Position numbers and translations under genes: made by a program | Notes under the pieces: model-generated | Seen by the model: only the letters and a program-made list of their open reading frames with translations | Told to the model about the DNA's origin: nothing | Databases searched by the model: none | Assembly (NCBI RefSeq): GCF_003289945.1 | Contig: NZ_QMBP01000033.1 | Location: 1-37,111, forward strand | Source: Mesorhizobium hawassense | GTDB lineage: Bacteria; Pseudomonadota; Alphaproteobacteria; Rhizobiales; Rhizobiaceae | DNA length: 37,111 nt | Reading direction: 5' to 3' | Shown here: piece by piece, positions 7,833 to 16,327 of the stretch | Position numbering within the stretch: position 1 is the stretch's first letter | Layout of the letters: every line of letters begins with the position of its first letter

Positions 7833-9881
7833 TCATACCAACCCCCGCTTCACCATCATCGCCTCAGGCGAAGGCATCTTGCCGCGGAACGCCGTGTAAA
7901 GCTCTTCCGGATCCTTCGACCCACCCGCTGCATAGATGTTCTTGCGCAGCCGCTCGGCGAGTTCCGGATTGAAGGCATCGCCCGTCTCCTCGAAGGCCGA
8001 GAAAGCATCGGCGTCGAGCACCTCCGACCACATATACGAATAGTAGCCGGCTGAATAACCGTCGCCTGCAAAGACGTGGCCGAAATGCGGGGTGCGGTGG
8101 CGCATCGCGATCGTCTCCGGCATATGCAGCTTTTCCAGCGTTTCGGTCTCGAAACGAAGCGGCTCGCCCGGTGCGTCAGGCCTAGCGTGATAGGCCATGT
8201 CGATCAGCGCCGAGGCGGTGAACTCGACAGTGGCGAAACCGGCGCCGAAGGTGCGGGCGGCGAGCATCTTGTCGAGCAGCGCCTTCGGCATCGGCTTGCC
8301 GGTTTTGACGTGAAGCGCATGCTTTTCCAGCACCGCCGGCACCGTCAGCCAATGCTCGTAGAGCTGCGAGGGCAGTTCGACGAAATCGCGGCTGACGGAC
8401 GTGCCCGAAACCGACGGCCAGGTGACGTCGGTCAGCATGCCGTGCAGCGCGTGGCCGAATTCGTGGAACAGCGTCTTCGCCTCATCGACCGATAGAAGTG
8501 CTGCCTCGCCGGCCGGCGGCTTGGCGAAATTCATGATGTTGTAGATCACGGGCTTCGCGCCATCGCCGAGCTTGTAGCCGGACCGCAGCGCGCTCATCCA
8601 GGCGCCGGAACGTTTTGACGGCCGCGCGAAATAGTCGGCCAGGAACAGGCCGCGCTCGCTGCCGTCGGCATTCTTGACCACGAAAACCCGGGCGTCGGGA
8701 TGCCAGGCGGCGATGCCCTTCTTCTCCTCGAAGCTGATGCCGAACAGGCGTGTCGCCACATCGAAGCAGGCCTCGATGACGCGTTCGAGCTGCAAATACG
8801 GCTTCAGCTCCGCCTCGTCGAAAGCGAATTTCTCGGCGCGCAGCTTCTCCTGGTAGAAGCGCCAGTCCCAGGCCGCGAACTTCTCATTGCTGCCGGCTTC
8901 CGCGGCCAGCCTCTCCAGTTCCTTCTGGTCGGCGGCGGCCTTCTCCAACGCCTTTTCCCAGACCGGATCGAGCAATTCGTGAACGGCCTTCGGCGTCTTC
9001 GCCATCGTGTCGTCGAGCTTCAGCGCAGCGAAGGAGCCGTAGCCGAGCAGCTTTGCTTTCTCGGCACGCAGCTTCAGCATGTCGCGGACCACGTCGCTAT
9101 TGTCCGTGGCGCCGCCATTCTGGCCGCGCATGATGAAAGCGCGGAAGGCTGTCTCGCGCAGGTCGCGGCGTTCGGAGAATGTCGAGAACGGCTCATAAAT
9201 CGAGCGCGACAGCGTCACCGCATAGCGGCCCTTCTGGCCACGCATCTCGGCCGCTTCGGCCATGGCGCTCTTCAGGAAGTCCGGCAGCCCGGCCAGATCG
9301 GCCTCGTCGAGGAACAGCGCCCAGTCGCGCTCGTCGGCAAGCACGTTCTGGCCGAAATTGGTGCCGAGCGAAGAGAGCTCCTCATTGATCGCGGCAAGCC
9401 GCTTCTTGCCTTCGGCATCGAGCTTGGCGCCTGACCGGACAAAGCCCTTCCAGGTCTTTTCCAGGACGCGCAGCGTCTCGGCATCGAGCTTCATGCTGTC
9501 GCGCCGCTGGTAGAGATCGTCGACGCGGGCGAACAGCCTCTCATTCATCGAGATCGCCGAGAAATGCCGCGACATTTTTGGCGAAACCTCGCGCTCCATC
9601 GCCTGGATCGTGTCGTTGGTGTGGGCGCCGGCCCGACACCAGAAGATCGACGAGACATGGTCGAGCGCATCGCCGGCTAGCTCCAGCGCCGCCAGCGTGT
9701 TGGTAACGGTCGGCGCCTCGCTGTTGCCGGCGATCGCGTCGATCTCGGCCTGGTGCGCCGCCAGCGCCGCGTCGAAGACCGGACCGAAATCATCGTCGCC
9801 GATGCGCGAGAAATCCGGCAGACCGTGCGGGCCTTGCCATGCGGTCAGCGGATGGGCGGCGAGATCGACGGTTTTTGACAT
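7833..9881 (-). CDS. dcp: Peptidyl-dipeptidase Dcp (M3 metallopeptidase)
   Basis: A zinc dipeptidyl carboxypeptidase, 682 residues, close to the E. coli Dcp length. The zinc motif HEFGH is at residues 473-477 within TLFHEFGHALHGML. The following GTSVSRDFVELPSQLYEHW carries the third ligand and is closer to Dcp (GTNTPRDFVEFPSQ) than to oligopeptidase A. There is no signal peptide, so it is cytoplasmic and removes C-terminal dipeptides from peptides. The frame is open upstream to 9971, but I place the start at ATG 9881 (MSKTVDLAAHPL) because the upstream 30 residues look non-coding and M3 proteins normally start here. It stands downstream of the NTF2-like gene, ending against the palindromic repeat. 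Confidence 0.94.
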   Translation of the reverse strand: MSKTVDLAAHPLTAWQGPHGLPDFSRIGDDDFGPVFDAALAAHQAEIDAIAGNSEAPTVTNTLAALELAGDALDHVSSIFWCRAGAHTNDTIQAMEREVSPKMSRHFSAISMNERLFARVDDLYQRRDSMKLDAETLRVLEKTWKGFVRSGAKLDAEGKKRLAAINEELSSLGTNFGQNVLADERDWALFLDEADLAGLPDFLKSAMAEAAEMRGQKGRYAVTLSRSIYEPFSTFSERRDLRETAFRAFIMRGQNGGATDNSDVVRDMLKLRAEKAKLLGYGSFAALKLDDTMAKTPKAVHELLDPVWEKALEKAAADQKELERLAAEAGSNEKFAAWDWRFYQEKLRAEKFAFDEAELKPYLQLERVIEACFDVATRLFGISFEEKKGIAAWHPDARVFVVKNADGSERGLFLADYFARPSKRSGAWMSALRSGYKLGDGAKPVIYNIMNFAKPPAGEAALLSVDEAKTLFHEFGHALHGMLTDVTWPSVSGTSVSRDFVELPSQLYEHWLTVPAVLEKHALHVKTGKPMPKALLDKMLAARTFGAGFATVEFTASALIDMAYHARPDAPGEPLRFETETLEKLHMPETIAMRHRTPHFGHVFAGDGYSAGYYSYMWSEVLDADAFSAFEETGDAFNPELAERLRKNIYAAGGSKDPEELYTAFRGKMPSPEAMMVKRGLV

Positions 9882-9967
9882 GGGCAATCCAATCGGGGAG
9901 TTTCGAGAGGCGGAGGGCAGTCCCGGATGTAGGGCGATGCCACGCATCGCGCAACTCGGGCTTCGCC

Positions 9968-10387
9968 TCAATAGGCGCTGCAGTCTTGCGCCACCGCCGT
10001 CTGGGTGCTGGCGGTGATGCGGCCGCCGGCGACGGTGAAGGTCTCGCGCATCAAGGTGTCGTTGTTGGGAAAATCGTAGCAGGCGAGCACCGTGGTCTCA
10101 CCGTTCTCGCTCTTTTCGATGCGGTGCCTAATCGTGGCGCCCGCGACCGCGCCCTGCCATTCGTCGATCGAGGCGATGAAATCCTCTTTGGACTGGACGA
10201 CGCCGATGTCGTCGAGCTTCATGCGCACGTCGTCGGACAGCAGGTCGGACAATTCGGTGCGGTCGGCGACCAGCAGCGCCGAATACCAGCGATCGATGAT
10301 GGCGCCGTCATCGGCGCTGGCCCGGACGATCGAGGTCACCAGCAGCGCCGCCGCGAGAAAAACCCTTCGCCAGCTCCGGTGCATCAT
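9968..10387 (-). CDS. Exported NTF2-like (SnoaL-type) protein
   Basis: A 139-residue protein with a signal peptide (MMHRSWRRVFLAAALLVTSIVRASA, cleavage about residue 25) and a mature part resembling the NTF2/SnoaL alpha-beta cone fold: IIDRWYSALLVADRTELSDLLSDDV near its start and the strand pattern ETTVLACYDFPNNDTLMRETFTV. Such domains bind small ligands or act as minor enzymes; no function can be assigned. GGAGGG abuts the tandem ATGs, so Met1 or Met2 may be used. It follows the carbonic anhydrase gene by seven bases, so the two are probably co-transcribed, suggesting a periplasmic role in the same condition. Confidence 0.75.
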   Translation of the reverse strand: MMHRSWRRVFLAAALLVTSIVRASADDGAIIDRWYSALLVADRTELSDLLSDDVRMKLDDIGVVQSKEDFIASIDEWQGAVAGATIRHRIEKSENGETTVLACYDFPNNDTLMRETFTVAGGRITASTQTAVAQDCSAY

Positions 10388-10394
10388 CCCTCCG

Positions 10395-11036
10395 CTACAG
10401 TTCGGGCCGCTCGAAATCGCCGGTTTCCTTGTTCATCACCCAAAGCTCCCCGGTCGAGATGTCGAACCAGGCGCCGTGCAGCGAGAGCCGCCCTTTGCCT
10501 TCGAGGATCGAGACGCAGGGAAAGGTCCTCAGATTGGCGATCGAATAGCGGATCGAGATGCGCTCCAGCGCGGTCTGGCGCTCCGTGGCCGTCATCATCG
10601 TGCTTGCCGCCACGGTCTCGGCCGCCGGCGCGATCAGGCTCATCCATTTGCCGATGAAGTCGCCGGGCGACAGCGGCGCGGAGTTGGTGTCGAGCGCGGC
10701 GCGGATGCCGCCGCAGCGGCCGTGCCCCATCACCACGATGTTTTTCACCTTCAGGCTCTGCACCGCGAATTCGAGCGCGGCCGAGGTCGAATGGAACTCG
10801 CCGTCCGGCTCATAGGGCGGCACAAGATTGCCGACATTGCGCAGCACGAAGAGCTCGCCCGGCCCGGCATCGAAGATCGCTTCCGGAGCGGAGCGCGAAT
10901 CGCAGCAGGCGACGATCATCGTTTCCGGCGCTTGACCCTCTCGCGCCAGCGACCGGTAGCGGCCGCTTTCGGCGAGATAGCGGCCGTTCATGAAGTTGCG
11001 ATAGCCGGCGATGAGATGCTCGGGCAGGTGCGGCAT
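10395..11036 (-). CDS. Beta-class carbonic anhydrase
   Basis: A zinc enzyme interconverting CO2 and bicarbonate, 213 residues from ATG 11036 (MPHLPEHLIAGYRNF). The ligands and catalytic dyad are visible: Cys44, Asp46 and Arg48 in CCDSRSAP, then His105 and Cys108 in GHGRCGG. The stretch GELFVLRNVGNLVPPYEPDG is typical of the bacterial beta class. The frame is open upstream to 11153, but those codons do not resemble the family. It is the first gene of a short leftward unit with the NTF2-like gene. It probably supplies bicarbonate to carboxylases; there is no signal peptide. Confidence 0.94.
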   Translation of the reverse strand: MPHLPEHLIAGYRNFMNGRYLAESGRYRSLAREGQAPETMIVACCDSRSAPEAIFDAGPGELFVLRNVGNLVPPYEPDGEFHSTSAALEFAVQSLKVKNIVVMGHGRCGGIRAALDTNSAPLSPGDFIGKWMSLIAPAAETVAASTMMTATERQTALERISIRYSIANLRTFPCVSILEGKGRLSLHGAWFDISTGELWVMNKETGDFERPEL

Positions 11037-11181
11037 GGGCGGCTGAAGCCTTTCCGGGTTTGAGGCGGCAAGGTCGTGGCGATCGAGAAAGCCTGTAGCG
11101 GCAAAAGCCCGCCACGAGCAATGCAGAATTGTTGACGCTGGTGATAAAGCCATGCGTCAAGCGCCAAAACCAATGGGTTCG

Positions 11182-11949
11182 TCAGGCCCAGATGGCCACC
11201 GGAATGCCTAAACGGTCGGTCAGCGGCGGGTCGGGCGAAGGCCGCGCCATGCCGCTGGCGATACGTCCGGCGATCAGCAGCATCGCCGCGGCGTCGAGAA
11301 AATCGTCGCTCGCCGCGCCTCGTGGCGGTACCTGGTCAAGGAAAGTCCGCTCGTAACCATGCCGGCCAAGCAGCGCCTTGCGCTCATCCATGCCGGCCGG
11401 ATTGACGGCGCCTTTGATCTTCTTCGGCAGCGTCATCGCCGTGCCGCCGTTCAAGCGGCAGAACGCCACTTCCGGATGCGATTCGAAGACGCGGCGCCGC
11501 AATTCGGGCCGAGCGATCAGCAGGGCGTCGATCTCGCGGATCTTCGCAAAGATCCCAAAAGCCTGGATGGAGACGCCGCGCGGCGGATCGGACGTGGCCA
11601 GTGCCACCGCGCTGGCGCGCCGATGCGCCGCATACCAGGCCTCGATCGTGGTGAAGTCGCTGGTGTCGGCGTAGAGCGCCGCGCGCGAGGGGATGGCGAA
11701 CACGCTCGATTGTCGCGCCCCGAGCAACGGCCGCACCAGCGCTTCCGGTCCGCGTCCGCCTTTGCTGGAAAGATCCGGCAGGCCGATCGGCATGTCTACG
11801 GCAATGGTGGCCTCGGGCAGGGCGTCGAGGAGCGCCTGGAAGCTCGCAAAGACCGAGACTGAAGGCGCGGCGCCCGCTTCGCGATGGACGGCGATCCAGC
11901 CGGCCTTGCAGCCGTCGACACCGGCCAGCGCCTGGCCGGCCGGGTTCAC
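11182..11949 (-). CDS. DUF429 family protein (predicted RNase H-fold nuclease)
   Basis: A 255-residue protein of the DUF429 family, whose members are predicted RNase H-like nucleases of unknown role. The first strand is LAGVDGCKAGWIAVHRE, with the family Asp. AIAVDMPIGLPD and FESHPEVAFCRLNG supply further acidic positions, and SDDFLDAAAMLLIA closes the fold. The best start is GTG 11949, which overlaps the pyridoxal kinase stop as GTGA. The frame continues open upstream to 12360, but that part lies antiparallel in frame to the kinase and is not real. The four-base overlap suggests translation coupled to pdxY; no functional link is known to me. Confidence 0.85.
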   Translation of the reverse strand: MNPAGQALAGVDGCKAGWIAVHREAGAAPSVSVFASFQALLDALPEATIAVDMPIGLPDLSSKGGRGPEALVRPLLGARQSSVFAIPSRAALYADTSDFTTIEAWYAAHRRASAVALATSDPPRGVSIQAFGIFAKIREIDALLIARPELRRRVFESHPEVAFCRLNGGTAMTLPKKIKGAVNPAGMDERKALLGRHGYERTFLDQVPPRGAASDDFLDAAAMLLIAGRIASGMARPSPDPPLTDRLGIPVAIWA

Positions 11950-12830
11950 GCCCGCTTGTCCCGCCCGGGATGCAGCAGATGGCGCAATTGCACCATGGCC
12001 ATCGGATGTGACAGGCTCTGCGCGTCGGTTTCGAGCTGCAGCTCGTCGCCGCCGCGCTTGGCGGTGCGGGCGAGAATTTCGTAGACGGCCGCCGTGGTCG
12101 ATTGCAGCGCCTTGACCGGCGGCTGGCCGGAAAGCACGCGCGCCAGATAGACCGCGGCCGTCAGGTCGCCGAGCCCGTTCGGCGGCTTCTCGATCACCCG
12201 GTGTTCTGCAAGCAGCGCCTGGCTGCCGTCGAGCAGGAAGTTGCCGGTGCCGCCCGCCATCATCGCGGGCGCCGAGGTCACCAGCATCGTGGGCGGGCCG
12301 GCGTGAAGCGCCGCCGCCGTCACCGCCTTGATGTCGGGCAGCGGCGCGCCCGCCATCCATTCCAGCTCATAGCGATTCGGCGTCGCGATATCCGCGATCG
12401 GCATCAATCTGTCGCGCATGGCGGCGGCGGTCGGCTCAGGCACGTAGAGCCCGCCGGAATCGCCCATCACCGGGTCGCAGACGTAAAGCGCGTTCGGCGT
12501 CTTTTCCTTGACGGCGGCAACCAGCGAGGCGACGGCTTCCGCCTGGCCCGCCTCGCCGAGATAGCCCGACAGCACGGCCCTCACCTCGCCCAGCCAGGGC
12601 GCGCGCTCGAGATCGGCCATCAGCGCCTTGAACTGATCGAGCGGCGGCACGATGCGCGTGGCGCGGCTATGGCCCGGATGCCATGGCAGGATGACGGTCG
12701 GCACCGCCCAGACCGGGAAGCCCAGCGTTTCCAGCGCGAACACGGCGGCGCGGTTGCCGACCGAGCCGCGAGCGACATGGCTGGAGATGACGATGACCGC
12801 GCGCGGCGCGTCGGTTTTTTCTGCATTCAT
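11946..12830 (-). CDS. pdxY: Pyridoxal kinase
   Basis: An ATP-dependent kinase of the PfkB/ribokinase superfamily that phosphorylates pyridoxal in the B6 salvage pathway, 294 residues. Characteristic stretches are VISSHVARGSVGNRAAVFAL (substrate site), YVCDPVMGDSGGLYV, and ATPNRYELEWMAG. The C-terminal signature PPNGLGDLTAAVYLARVL holds the catalytic Asp; the usual GTGD loop reads GLGD here, as is common in PdxY. It is 12 bases after the small membrane-protein gene and overlaps the DUF429 gene downstream. Confidence 0.93.
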   Translation of the reverse strand: MNAEKTDAPRAVIVISSHVARGSVGNRAAVFALETLGFPVWAVPTVILPWHPGHSRATRIVPPLDQFKALMADLERAPWLGEVRAVLSGYLGEAGQAEAVASLVAAVKEKTPNALYVCDPVMGDSGGLYVPEPTAAAMRDRLMPIADIATPNRYELEWMAGAPLPDIKAVTAAALHAGPPTMLVTSAPAMMAGGTGNFLLDGSQALLAEHRVIEKPPNGLGDLTAAVYLARVLSGQPPVKALQSTTAAVYEILARTAKRGGDELQLETDAQSLSHPMAMVQLRHLLHPGRDKRA

Positions 12831-12842
12831 GGAATCTGAGTC

Positions 12843-13094
12843 CTAGCCACCTCTTGTGGCGGCATACACCAGCCAGACCAATAGCCCAATGGCGATGATG
12901 AAGCCGAGCGTTCGGCCAATGCGGGTTCCCCAATATTCGATAGGATCGGCGCGGTCGGCGTCGGCGGCGGTTACGCGGTCGCGTGCGTCCTTCGCCGCGC
13001 GGACGGCGAACGACGCGCCGCCCGGCGCCGTCTCCTGTTCCACGCGTTCGAGGATGCGGCGCGATTCGGTCTCGTCGTCCCGGCGCTCTGCCAT
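12843..13094 (-). CDS. Small membrane-anchored protein, unknown
   Basis: An 83-residue protein. The N-terminal two thirds is charged and predicted helical (MAERRDDETESRRILERVEQ), followed by one C-terminal membrane helix (TLGFIIAIGLLVWLVYAAT) and a short GG tail. ATG 13094 follows AGGAAAGGG, a good ribosome-binding site, so this start beats the open frame running to 13223. It is the first gene of the leftward unit with pdxY and the DUF429 gene. I recognise no family; the layout suggests a tail-anchored inner-membrane protein. Confidence 0.8.
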   Translation of the reverse strand: MAERRDDETESRRILERVEQETAPGGASFAVRAAKDARDRVTAADADRADPIEYWGTRIGRTLGFIIAIGLLVWLVYAATRGG

Positions 13095-13247
13095 GACAAT
13101 TGCCCTTTCCTGTCCGGAGCTTAGCCTGTTCGCGCTTCCATTCACAATGGTTCTCGACTGAGCCGGAACCGCTGTCATGACCCGGACATTTTCTTGCGCG
13201 TGGATTGTGGTAATGCTTCGCATGCAACTTCTGTCGAGGGACCAATC

Positions 13248-13892
13248 ATGATTACCGAGCGCCTCTCACCGCCCTCCCTTTTCCGCACCCTGCGCGCCTT
13301 GCTGATGGTGGCTTTCGTGCTGCCGCTGCTTGCCGGCTGCGGCTACAACACCATTCCGACGGCGGAAGAAAACGCCAAGGCGGCCTGGAGCGAGGTGCTC
13401 AACCAGTATCAGCGTCGTTCCGACCTGATCCCGAACCTGGTCGAGACGGTGAAGGGCTATGCCTCGCATGAAAAGGACACGCTCGACGCGGTCGTCCAGG
13501 CGCGCGCCAAGGCAACGCAGATCACGGTGACGCCGGAAACGCTGAAGGATCCCGATGCGCTGAAGAAGTTCCAGGATGCCCAGGCCGGGCTGACCAGCGC
13601 GCTGTCGCGGCTGATCGCGGTGTCGGAGGCCTATCCCGACCTCAAGGCCAACCAGAATTTCCTCGCCCTGCAGGCGCAGCTCGAAGGCACGGAGAACCGC
13701 ATCGCCGTTGCGCGCCGCGACTACATCCAGGCAGTCAGGGACTACAATTTGACGCTGAAGACCTTCCCCTCCGTGCTGTGGGCGACCTTCTGGTTCCGCG
13801 GCAACGAGCCCTTCGCGAATTTCACCGTCGACGAGGACAAGATGCAGGTACCGAAGGTCGATTTCGGCACGAGCACCAAGCAGGGCGGGTGA
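13248..13892 (+). CDS. lemA: LemA family lipoprotein
   Basis: A 214-residue LemA protein. A lipoprotein signal peptide ends in lipobox LAGC with Cys31 as the lipidated residue. The rest is the antiparallel helical bundle typical of the family (AWSEVLNQYQRRSDLIPNLV, then RLIAVSEAYPDLKANQNF and RRDYIQAVRDYN). GAGGGA precedes ATG 13248; an in-frame codon at 13194 is less likely. LemA commonly sits beside TPM-domain genes, as here. The biochemical role of LemA is not established; it is probably anchored in the inner membrane with the helices outside. Confidence 0.93.
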   Translation: MITERLSPPSLFRTLRALLMVAFVLPLLAGCGYNTIPTAEENAKAAWSEVLNQYQRRSDLIPNLVETVKGYASHEKDTLDAVVQARAKATQITVTPETLKDPDALKKFQDAQAGLTSALSRLIAVSEAYPDLKANQNFLALQAQLEGTENRIAVARRDYIQAVRDYNLTLKTFPSVLWATFWFRGNEPFANFTVDEDKMQVPKVDFGTSTKQGG

Positions 13893-13907
13893 GCGTCTTC
13901 GGTTGAG

Positions 13908-14948
13908 TTGATCGAGTTTTCAACGTTGCGTTCCTTCGCGCCCCCCTCTGGCCTGCCGGACATCTCCCCCTCGAGGGGGGAGATCGGACGTCGCGGCCGC
14001 TTTCGCTATTCTCCTGCGTCTGAAAGGGAGAGCCGGCGGTCGAGCTGTCAATCTTCCCCCTTGTGGGGGAGATGGCCGGTTTATCCTCAGAAGCTGCGGC
14101 GCAGCCGCAGCGTAGGACGGGCAGGCCAGAGGGGGGCGCGACAGAACGCCTACTTCCCCTTTCTTGGCCTTCTTGTCGCCCTCCTCCTTCCCCTCGCCGC
14201 CCTCGCCGCCGACCTTCCCGCCCTCACCGGCCGCGTCGTCGACAATGCCGGCATCATCGATGCCGGCACCCGCGCGGCGCTGACGCAGAAACTAGCGGAC
14301 TTCGAGACCAAAGGCTCCGATCAGATCGTCGTCGCCACCATTCCAAGCCTCGGCGGCGAGGAGATCGAGCCTTACGCCAACCGGCTGTTTCGCTTCTGGA
14401 AGCTCGGCCAGGCCAAGGAAAACAACGGCGTGCTGCTACTGGTCGCGCCCAACGACCGCAAGATGCGCATCGAGGTCGGCTATGGGCTGGAAGGCACGCT
14501 GACCGATCTGCACACCAAGCTGATCATCGAGAACGACATGGTGCCGGCCTTCCGCGCCGGCGACTTCTCCGGCGGCATCAGCAAGGCCGTCGACGACATG
14601 GTCATGGTGCTGGAGGGCAATCCGGAGGAGCTGGAGGCGCGCGGCAAACGCAACGAGCAGGCGCCGTTCAATTCCGATGATCTTTTCTTCGCCATCTTCA
14701 TCACCATCTGGGCGCTTATCTTCTTCGGCGGCATCGCCATGACGGTGCTGCCCCCCATCTTTGGCCAGAAGATCGGGCCCGGCCGCTATCGCTGGCTCGG
14801 CATGACCTTCGAGCCCGGCCGGCGATCATCGTCGAGCGGCGGCTGGTCATCGGGCGGCGGAGGCTGGTCTTCCGGCGGCGGGGGCGGTGGCGGATTTTCC
14901 GGCGGTGGCGGCTCGTCGGGCGGCGGCGGCTCTTCGGGAAGCTGGTGA
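13908..14948 (+). CDS. TPM-domain (YgcG-like) membrane protein with repeat-derived 5' end
   Basis: The recognisable protein begins at the signal segment FLGLLVALLLPLAALAADLP (from about 14160). It continues with a TPM domain (VVDNAGIIDAGTRAALTQKL, then MRIEVGYGLEGTLTDLHT), a membrane helix (FAIFITIWALIFFGGIAM) and a Gly/Ser/Trp-rich tail. The problem is the start. From the lemA stop to the signal segment the frame is open, but almost all of it is mosaic repeat, and its only start codons are TTG at 13908, 13926 and 14061, none with a convincing ribosome-binding site. I give the longest frame (346 residues); the true start may be 14061 or the gene may be impaired. It overlaps the next gene by four bases. 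Confidence 0.75.
   Translation: MIEFSTLRSFAPPSGLPDISPSRGEIGRRGRFRYSPASERESRRSSCQSSPLWGRWPVYPQKLRRSRSVGRAGQRGARQNAYFPFLGLLVALLLPLAALAADLPALTGRVVDNAGIIDAGTRAALTQKLADFETKGSDQIVVATIPSLGGEEIEPYANRLFRFWKLGQAKENNGVLLLVAPNDRKMRIEVGYGLEGTLTDLHTKLIIENDMVPAFRAGDFSGGISKAVDDMVMVLEGNPEELEARGKRNEQAPFNSDDLFFAIFITIWALIFFGGIAMTVLPPIFGQKIGPGRYRWLGMTFEPGRRSSSSGGWSSGGGGWSSGGGGGGGFSGGGGSSGGGGSSGSW
13930..14141. repeat. Mosaic palindromic repeat at the 5' end of a TPM gene
   Basis: The left arm (about 13936-13984, GCGCCCCCCTCTGGCCTGCC onward to GGGGAGAT) and right arm (about 14049-14141, ending GGCCAGAGGGGGGCGCG) are inverted copies and match the 7657-7826 element. The right arm is interrupted by an extra block containing a perfect hairpin, GCTGCGGC-GCA-GCCGCAGC at 14093-14111, so it is a mosaic of nested palindromes. 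Unlike the other copies it lies upstream of, and in frame with, a coding sequence. Confidence 0.85.
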
Positions 14949-15592
14949 GAAAAATGGCAACGCGATCGATCAGCGCCGAGGATCATGAGCGTATCGCCGA
15001 GGCGATCCGCACCGCCGAACTGCGGACCGACGGCGAAATCTACTGCGTCGTGGCACATTCGAGCGACGGCTATTTCTTCCCTGCCGCCTTCACGATGACG
15101 CTCGGCCTGTTCGTCGCCAGCCTCACCGTCGCCTACGGGCTGGAGGCCTGGTGGCTGACCATCCGGGTACCGCATTTCGTGCTTGCGCAGTTGCTGGCGC
15201 TGGCCTCGATGCTGGCGCTGCTCTGGTTCCTGCCTGCCTTGCGAATTCATTTCGTGCCCAGGCGGCTGCGCTATCAGGCGGCGCACGCCAACGCGATGAA
15301 GCAGTTCCTGGCGCGCAACGTCCATCGCACCCAGGCGCGCACCGGCGTGTTGGTCTTCGTGTCGATCGCCGAGCGTTATGCCGAGGTCGTCGCCGATGCA
15401 GGCATCAACGCCAAGGTCGGCCAGCATGTCTGGGACGGCGTGGTGCGGGACTTGACGAAACATGCCGGCGACGACCGGCTGGCCGAGGGTTTTATCCACG
15501 CGATCACGGCTGTCGGCGCGGTGCTCGCCGAGCATTTCCCGGCCACCGAAGGCGACGCGAACGAACTCGCCGACCACCTCGTCGAAATCTGA
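14945..15592 (+). CDS. TPM-domain membrane protein
   Basis: A 215-residue relative of the preceding gene without a signal peptide. An N-terminal segment starts the domain (DHERIAEAIRTAELRTDGEI). Two membrane helices follow (FTMTLGLFVASLTVAYGL and LAQLLALASMLALLWFLPAL), then the rest of the TPM domain (ARTGVLVFVSIAERYAEVVA, VWDGVVRDL). The GTG at 14945 overlaps the upstream stop as GTGA; ATG 14954 is an equally possible start. The order lemA, TPM, TPM is a recurrent arrangement in alphaproteobacteria and suggests a shared envelope function, still undefined. Confidence 0.9.
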   Translation: MRKMATRSISAEDHERIAEAIRTAELRTDGEIYCVVAHSSDGYFFPAAFTMTLGLFVASLTVAYGLEAWWLTIRVPHFVLAQLLALASMLALLWFLPALRIHFVPRRLRYQAAHANAMKQFLARNVHRTQARTGVLVFVSIAERYAEVVADAGINAKVGQHVWDGVVRDLTKHAGDDRLAEGFIHAITAVGAVLAEHFPATEGDANELADHLVEI

Positions 15593-15696
15593 CAAGGGGC
15601 TTGGTTCTCCGACACGCCTTTCGCCTGTGCGAAAGCGTCGACGGCCCATGCCGGACTCTTTGCAATCGGCCGATGCGGGTCTATGGTTAACCAATC

Positions 15697-16206
15697 ATGA
15701 ACACGCTGACCATCGACATCCGGAAGGCAGAGCCTCGCGACGCGAGCGCCATCGCCGAGGTGCACCAGCAAGCCTGGCGCGGCGCCTATTCGGGCATCAT
15801 TCCGCACCGCACGCTGACCTCGATGATCAACCGTCGCGGCGTCGACTGGTGGGCCAACGCGATTCGCAAGGCGGCCACCGTGCTGGTGGTCGAGATCGGC
15901 GGAACGGTCGCCGGCTACGCCACGATCGGCAAGAATCGCGCCCGCGAGCTCAGGCAGCAAGGTGAGATCTACGAGCTCTATTTGCGCCCGGAATATCAAG
16001 GCATCGGGCTTGGCAGCCGCCTGTTCAAGGCGGCGAAGGCGCGGCTAGCCGACCACGGCCTGCGGGGCCTCGTGGTTTGGGCGCTGGAAGACAATCACAA
16101 CGCCTTGGCCTTCTATGCCGGCAATGGCGGCCGCGATATCGCGGAAGGCGTCGAGGTGTTCGAGCAGAAAGCGCTGAAGAAGGTGGCTTTCGTCTGGAAC
16201 GACTAG
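15697..16206 (+). CDS. GNAT family N-acetyltransferase
   Basis: A 169-residue acetyl-CoA-dependent acyltransferase. The acetyl-CoA pyrophosphate loop is YQGIGLGSRLFKAAKARLAD in motif A, preceded by strand ELYLRPE. Motif B is GLVVWALEDNHNALAFYAGNGG, typical of RimI-like enzymes. The N-terminal IRKAEPRDASAIAEVHQQAW matches the family. The substrate is unknown. The start ATG 15697 has a weak ribosome-binding site. It stands alone: 104 bp separate it from the TPM genes and 121 bp from ppa. Confidence 0.92.
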   Translation: MNTLTIDIRKAEPRDASAIAEVHQQAWRGAYSGIIPHRTLTSMINRRGVDWWANAIRKAATVLVVEIGGTVAGYATIGKNRARELRQQGEIYELYLRPEYQGIGLGSRLFKAAKARLADHGLRGLVVWALEDNHNALAFYAGNGGRDIAEGVEVFEQKALKKVAFVWND

Positions 16207-16234
16207 CCGTGTAAGTTACAGGCGATCACAAACT

Positions 16235-16259
16235 GTGCGCTTCCATTAGTGCTGCGCAC
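16235..16259. terminator. Inverted repeat between GNAT and ppa genes
   Basis: GTGCGC (16235-16240) and GCGCAC (16254-16259) flank a 13-base loop, 29 bases after the acetyltransferase stop. The stem is short and has no U-run, so this may be a weak terminator or an operator for ppa. Confidence 0.3.
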
Positions 16260-16327
16260 TATTCGACGCATTGCACCATGACGCGTCCCCCGCTATCGGT
16301 CTTTTCAATCGAGAGAGGGATTTAGCC

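Noticed and set aside
9882..9971. 30-residue extension upstream of dcp
   Set aside because: M3 peptidases normally begin near MSKTVDLAAHPL; the extension has no ribosome-binding site and no family similarity.
11950..12360. N-terminal extension of the DUF429 frame
   Set aside because: It overlaps pdxY in another frame and has low-complexity Arg/Ala composition; the GTG at 11949 in GTGA is a far better start.
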